From Bacillota bacterium (GTDB taxonomy: Bacteria; Bacillota; Clostridia; Lachnospirales; Lachnospiraceae), in contig JAEZNB010000021.1 of assembly GCA_023441965.1 (NCBI GenBank), positions 1-64,000 on the forward strand: a stretch of 64,000 nt of DNA. Reading direction: 5' to 3'. Positions 61,400 through 64,000 of this stretch are shown one piece after another. Every line of letters begins with the position of its first letter. Position 1 is the stretch's first letter. The notes under the pieces were generated by a model. The model saw nothing but the letters and a program-made list of their open reading frames with translations. It was not told where the DNA came from and ran no database searches. Made by a program: the position numbers and the translations under genes.

Positions 61400-62223
61400 A
61401 GATTACCTGTGAAATCTGTCCCCACCACTGTAGGCTGGAAGAAGGTATGCTTGGGCTCTGCCGCGGAAGGGTGAACCGTAAGGGGCAGGTGGTCAGTGAG
61501 AATTATGGAAGGCTGACAGCGATGGCCCTAGATCCCATTGAAAAGAAGCCCCTATATCATTTCCATCCCGGCAGTAGGATCTTGTCCATCGGAAGCTACG
61601 GCTGCAATCTGAACTGTCCTTTCTGCCAGAATTGTGATATCTCCATGGTGGGAGGGAAGGAGATCGAGTATCAGGAGGCAAGCTGTGAGGAGCTGGTGGA
61701 AAAGGCGCAGCAGCTTAGGAGCAGGGGGAATATCGGAATAGCCTATACCTATAACGAGCCTCTGATCGGCTATGAATTTGTCCGCGATTGTGCGGGGCTG
61801 ATGAAGGAGGCAGGACTGAAGAATGTGGTCGTAACAAACGGTTATATAAACAGTGAAGCTTTGAAGGAACTGCTGCCCTTAATTGATGCCTTTAACATAG
61901 ACCTCAAGGGCTTCACAGAGGAATATTATCATAAGCTAAGAGGTGATCTGGGGACGGTGAAGCAGACCATTGCACTGGCAGCCTCGGAATGTCATGTGGA
62001 GGTCACGACCCTGATTGTACCGGGGGAGAATGACAGCGAGGAGGAGATGGAGGCCTTATCGGGCTGGCTGGCATCGGTAGACCCGGACATTCCCCTTCAT
62101 ATTTCCCGCTTCTTCCCCAGGTACCGAATGCAGGACAGGGCTTCGACTCCGGTGGAGCAGGTATACCGCTTGGCAAGGATAGCCAGAGGGAAGCTGAAGC
62201 ATGTACATGAGGGGAATGTATAA
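61396..62223 (+). CDS. amrS: AmmeMemoRadiSam system radical SAM enzyme
   Basis: A 275-aa radical SAM protein. The cluster motif CNLNCPFC (CxxxCxxC, about 74-81) binds [4Fe-4S]; an N-terminal CEICPHHC may bind a metal, and TYNEPLIGYE is typical of the PflA-like group. It ends at KLKHVHEGNV, before the cysteine-containing tail of some homologues; the following frames show no such tail, so the gene seems complete in short form. Coupled to the preceding Memo-AMMECR1 gene. Confidence 0.88.
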   Translation: MKITCEICPHHCRLEEGMLGLCRGRVNRKGQVVSENYGRLTAMALDPIEKKPLYHFHPGSRILSIGSYGCNLNCPFCQNCDISMVGGKEIEYQEASCEELVEKAQQLRSRGNIGIAYTYNEPLIGYEFVRDCAGLMKEAGLKNVVVTNGYINSEALKELLPLIDAFNIDLKGFTEEYYHKLRGDLGTVKQTIALAASECHVEVTTLIVPGENDSEEEMEALSGWLASVDPDIPLHISRFFPRYRMQDRASTPVEQVYRLARIARGKLKHVHEGNV

Positions 62224-62295
62224 AGGAATCCAAAGGTGTTCGTATGGATAAATAATTCTTATAAAGTGTAGCATACTAACCCTGAGGTGAGATGT

Positions 62296-62442
62296 ATGAA
62301 CAAGGAAAAACGGGAAAAGCTTCATCAGAAAAAATCACAGGAGAGGTTCAACAGTGTAACGAATTCTGTGAAACCCAGGAATCAAAATCAGGAGCATAAT
62401 GTCCGAAATGAGGGCATTCAGCCTCCCAATAACAAATTCTAA
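62296..62442 (+). CDS. Small hydrophilic hypothetical protein
   Basis: A 48-aa open frame starting MNKEKREKLHQKKSQERF and ending NNKF, with GAGGTGAG 5 nt before the ATG. It is rich in Lys, Arg, Asn and Gln and has no hydrophobic core, so likely disordered. I do not recognise a family. The good ribosome binding site supports expression. Confidence 0.5.
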   Translation: MNKEKREKLHQKKSQERFNSVTNSVKPRNQNQEHNVRNEGIQPPNNKF

Positions 62443-62520
62443 GCCGAAGGTACACAAGCGCCTACGGCACCTTAAAAGTATGGTTTGGTAAAAAAGTCTC
62501 GTATATCACACAGATCCCTC

Positions 62521-62560
62521 ATGAGAGTGCCACAAAGTACTTCCCTTTGCAGCACTCTCA
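62521..62560 (+). terminator. Hairpin after the small ORF
   Basis: GAGAGTGC with GCACTCTC, with inner ACAAAG/CTTTG pairing, forms a long stem (about 62523-62558). The T run is weak (ATTCC), so efficiency is doubtful. Confidence 0.5.
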
Positions 62561-62653
62561 TTCCATGTTTTTAGCAAGCAGAGAAAGGGAGTTGTCTGGG
62601 GGAATACTTATGTTGTATAATAGGATGAATCTATAGAAAAAAGAGGGAAACAA

Positions 62654-63424
62654 ATGATTTTTGAAACACATGCCCATTATGAGGATGAGGCCTTTGACAA
62701 GGACCGGCAGGAGCTTCTGACTTCTCTGCCCAAGCAGGGAATTGAATATGTGGTGGATGTCAGCTCATCGGTATCATCCATAGACAAGGTATTGGAATTG
62801 ACAGAGCAATACCCATATATCTTCGGTACGATAGGAATCCATCCCGGCGACTCCATGTATTTAGATGAAGACCTGCTTTCCCGGGTTAAGGAGAAAGCAA
62901 AGCATCCCAAGGTGGTAGCGATCGGGGAAATCGGACTCGATTACTATTGGGATACGCCGGACAGGGAAACGCAAAAGAAATGGTTTGCCAAACAGCTGGA
63001 GCTGGCGAGGGAGCTTAGGCTTCCTCTGGTGATTCATAGCAGGGACGCTGCCAATGATACCTTTCAGATAATGAAGGAGGCCGGGGCAGAGGAGCTGGGA
63101 GGCATCATTCATTGCTTCGGCTATGGAGTTGAGCAGGCCAGACAGTACCTGAACAAGGGCTATTACCTTGGGATCGGCGGTGTCGTAACCTTTACCAACG
63201 GGAAGAAGCTGAAGGAGGTCGTAGCCTATGCACCGATCGAGCAGCTGGTGCTGGAGACGGACTGTCCTTATCTGGCTCCTGTCCCCCACAGAGGAGAGAG
63301 AAACAGCTCTCTGTATCTGACCCATGTGGCCAAGGAGATCGCGAAACTGAAAAATCTCACAACCGAGGAAGTCATCCGGATTACGAATGAGAACGCTAAG
63401 AAACTATATTTTGCTGGGAGGTAG
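62654..63424 (+). CDS. tatD: TatD-family metal-dependent DNase
   Basis: A 256-aa TIM-barrel hydrolase with HAHYEDEAFD (metal-binding HxH, residues 6-8), GEIGLDYYW (Glu and Asp) and ETDCPYLAPVPHRGERN (about 202-218). Bacillus YabD lies at the corresponding place before rsmA. Exonuclease activity is known for the family. rsmA starts 4 nt downstream. Confidence 0.93.
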   Translation: MIFETHAHYEDEAFDKDRQELLTSLPKQGIEYVVDVSSSVSSIDKVLELTEQYPYIFGTIGIHPGDSMYLDEDLLSRVKEKAKHPKVVAIGEIGLDYYWDTPDRETQKKWFAKQLELARELRLPLVIHSRDAANDTFQIMKEAGAEELGGIIHCFGYGVEQARQYLNKGYYLGIGGVVTFTNGKKLKEVVAYAPIEQLVLETDCPYLAPVPHRGERNSSLYLTHVAKEIAKLKNLTTEEVIRITNENAKKLYFAGR

Positions 63425-63427
63425 CAG

Positions 63428-64000
63428 ATGGCCAACCTTGGCAATCCAAAGAATACAATTGAAATCCTGAATAAACACAAGCTGGTGTTTCAGAAGAAAT
63501 TCGGACAGAATTTCCTGATCGATACCCATGTCCTGGATAAGATTATCCGGGCGGCACAGATCACCGAAGAGGACCTGGTGCTGGAGATTGGGCCCGGCAT
63601 CGGAACCCTGACTCAGTACCTCTGTGAACATGCCAGGGAGGTCATCGCTGTCGAGATTGACCGGCAGCTGATCCCGGTTCTTTCGGAGACCCTGTCCCCT
63701 TATCAAAATGTCACCGTACTGAATGAAGACATCCTAAAGGTGGATCTGAAGGCTCTGGTAAAGGAGAGAAACCAGGGTAAGCCGATTAAGGTGGTAGCGA
63801 ACCTGCCATACTATATCACGACCCCCATCATCATGGAGCTGTTTGAGAAGCATGTTCCCTTATCCAGCATCACCGTTATGGTTCAGAAGGAGGTTGCGGA
63901 CCGGATGCAGGCGAAACCGGGCTCCAAGGATTACGGGGCTCTGTCTTTGGCAGTCCAGTACTATGCAAATCCCTATATTGCAGCCTTTGTCCCCCCCAAC
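63428..64000 (+). CDS. rsmA: 16S rRNA dimethyladenosine transferase RsmA (KsgA), partial
   Basis: Methylates the two adenosines A1518/A1519 of 16S rRNA. The first 191 codons are present: KKFGQNFLID (about 23-32), the SAM motif EIGPGIGTLT (about 54-63) and the catalytic NLPYY (about 124-128). The gene runs off the window end. In Bacillus an rnmV gene lies between tatD and rsmA; here it is missing. Confidence 0.95.
   Translation, partial: MANLGNPKNTIEILNKHKLVFQKKFGQNFLIDTHVLDKIIRAAQITEEDLVLEIGPGIGTLTQYLCEHAREVIAVEIDRQLIPVLSETLSPYQNVTVLNEDILKVDLKALVKERNQGKPIKVVANLPYYITTPIIMELFEKHVPLSSITVMVQKEVADRMQAKPGSKDYGALSLAVQYYANPYIAAFVPPN

Noticed and set aside
62224..62280. Frameshifted C-terminal tail of the radical SAM gene
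   Set aside because: Reading onward past the stop gives no cysteine-containing sequence like the longer homologues, so the short form seems genuine.

Overview
The window is a chromosomal replication-origin region of a low-to-mid GC, spore-forming, fermentative Firmicute. It most resembles the Lachnospiraceae (Clostridium cluster XIVa), possibly a plant-polysaccharide degrader. The reasons are the dnaA/rpmH divergence, SpmA/SpmB, AbrB-type and RicT sporulation-linked proteins, a bifunctional AdhE with Rex-like operators, iron-sulfur two-subunit fumarase, a THF riboswitch on an ECF folate transporter, families typical of this group (DUF3881, DUF4446) and a GH5 endoglucanase lipoprotein. The genus is my inference only.

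Layout. Left arm (1-12810), all on the minus strand: the promoter and leader of an rRNA operon leaving the window, a GH5 cellulase, a decayed DUF998 gene, tRNA-Ser(GCU), fumarase fumB/fumA, then gyrA, gyrB, recF, rlbA, dnaN, dnaA. The origin lies in 12811-13343, with DnaA-box-like sites there and in the dnaA-dnaN spacer. Right arm (plus strand): rpmH, rnpA, yidD, yidC, jag, mnmE, mnmG, rsmG, a GNAT enzyme, a DegS/DegU-like two-component pair, parA, parB with three parS sites, and a DUF4446 protein. Housekeeping genes in both arms run with the replication forks.

26-44 kb is mixed: adhE (minus), an HD-GYP phosphodiesterase, DUF3881, tRNA-Arg(CCU), an acidic repeat membrane protein, a D,D-carboxypeptidase, araD/araB, a flavoprotein, trmB, thioredoxin, tRNA-Lys(CUU), murI, riboswitch-folT and a TrpXYZ-like ABC transporter. 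45-49 kb holds two tandem paralogous diguanylate cyclases with LacI-type sensor domains.

49-64 kb is the conserved yaaO-yaaR-holB-ricT-yabB-rsmI ... abrB ... tatD-rsmA block known from Bacillus, with a guanylate-kinase-like gene where Bacillus has tmk. Inserted between abrB and tatD are spmA/spmB, an XRE regulator fused to a shortened cytosolic FlhA (FHIPEP) domain, and an AmmeMemoRadiSam pair.

The most unusual item is the XRE-FlhA fusion at 58990-59793. Other points of interest are a parS site that doubles as an intrinsic terminator, two large palindromic elements with an IS-end-like core between convergent genes, the tandem sensor-diguanylate cyclases, and two Rex-like sites bracketing the adhE promoter.
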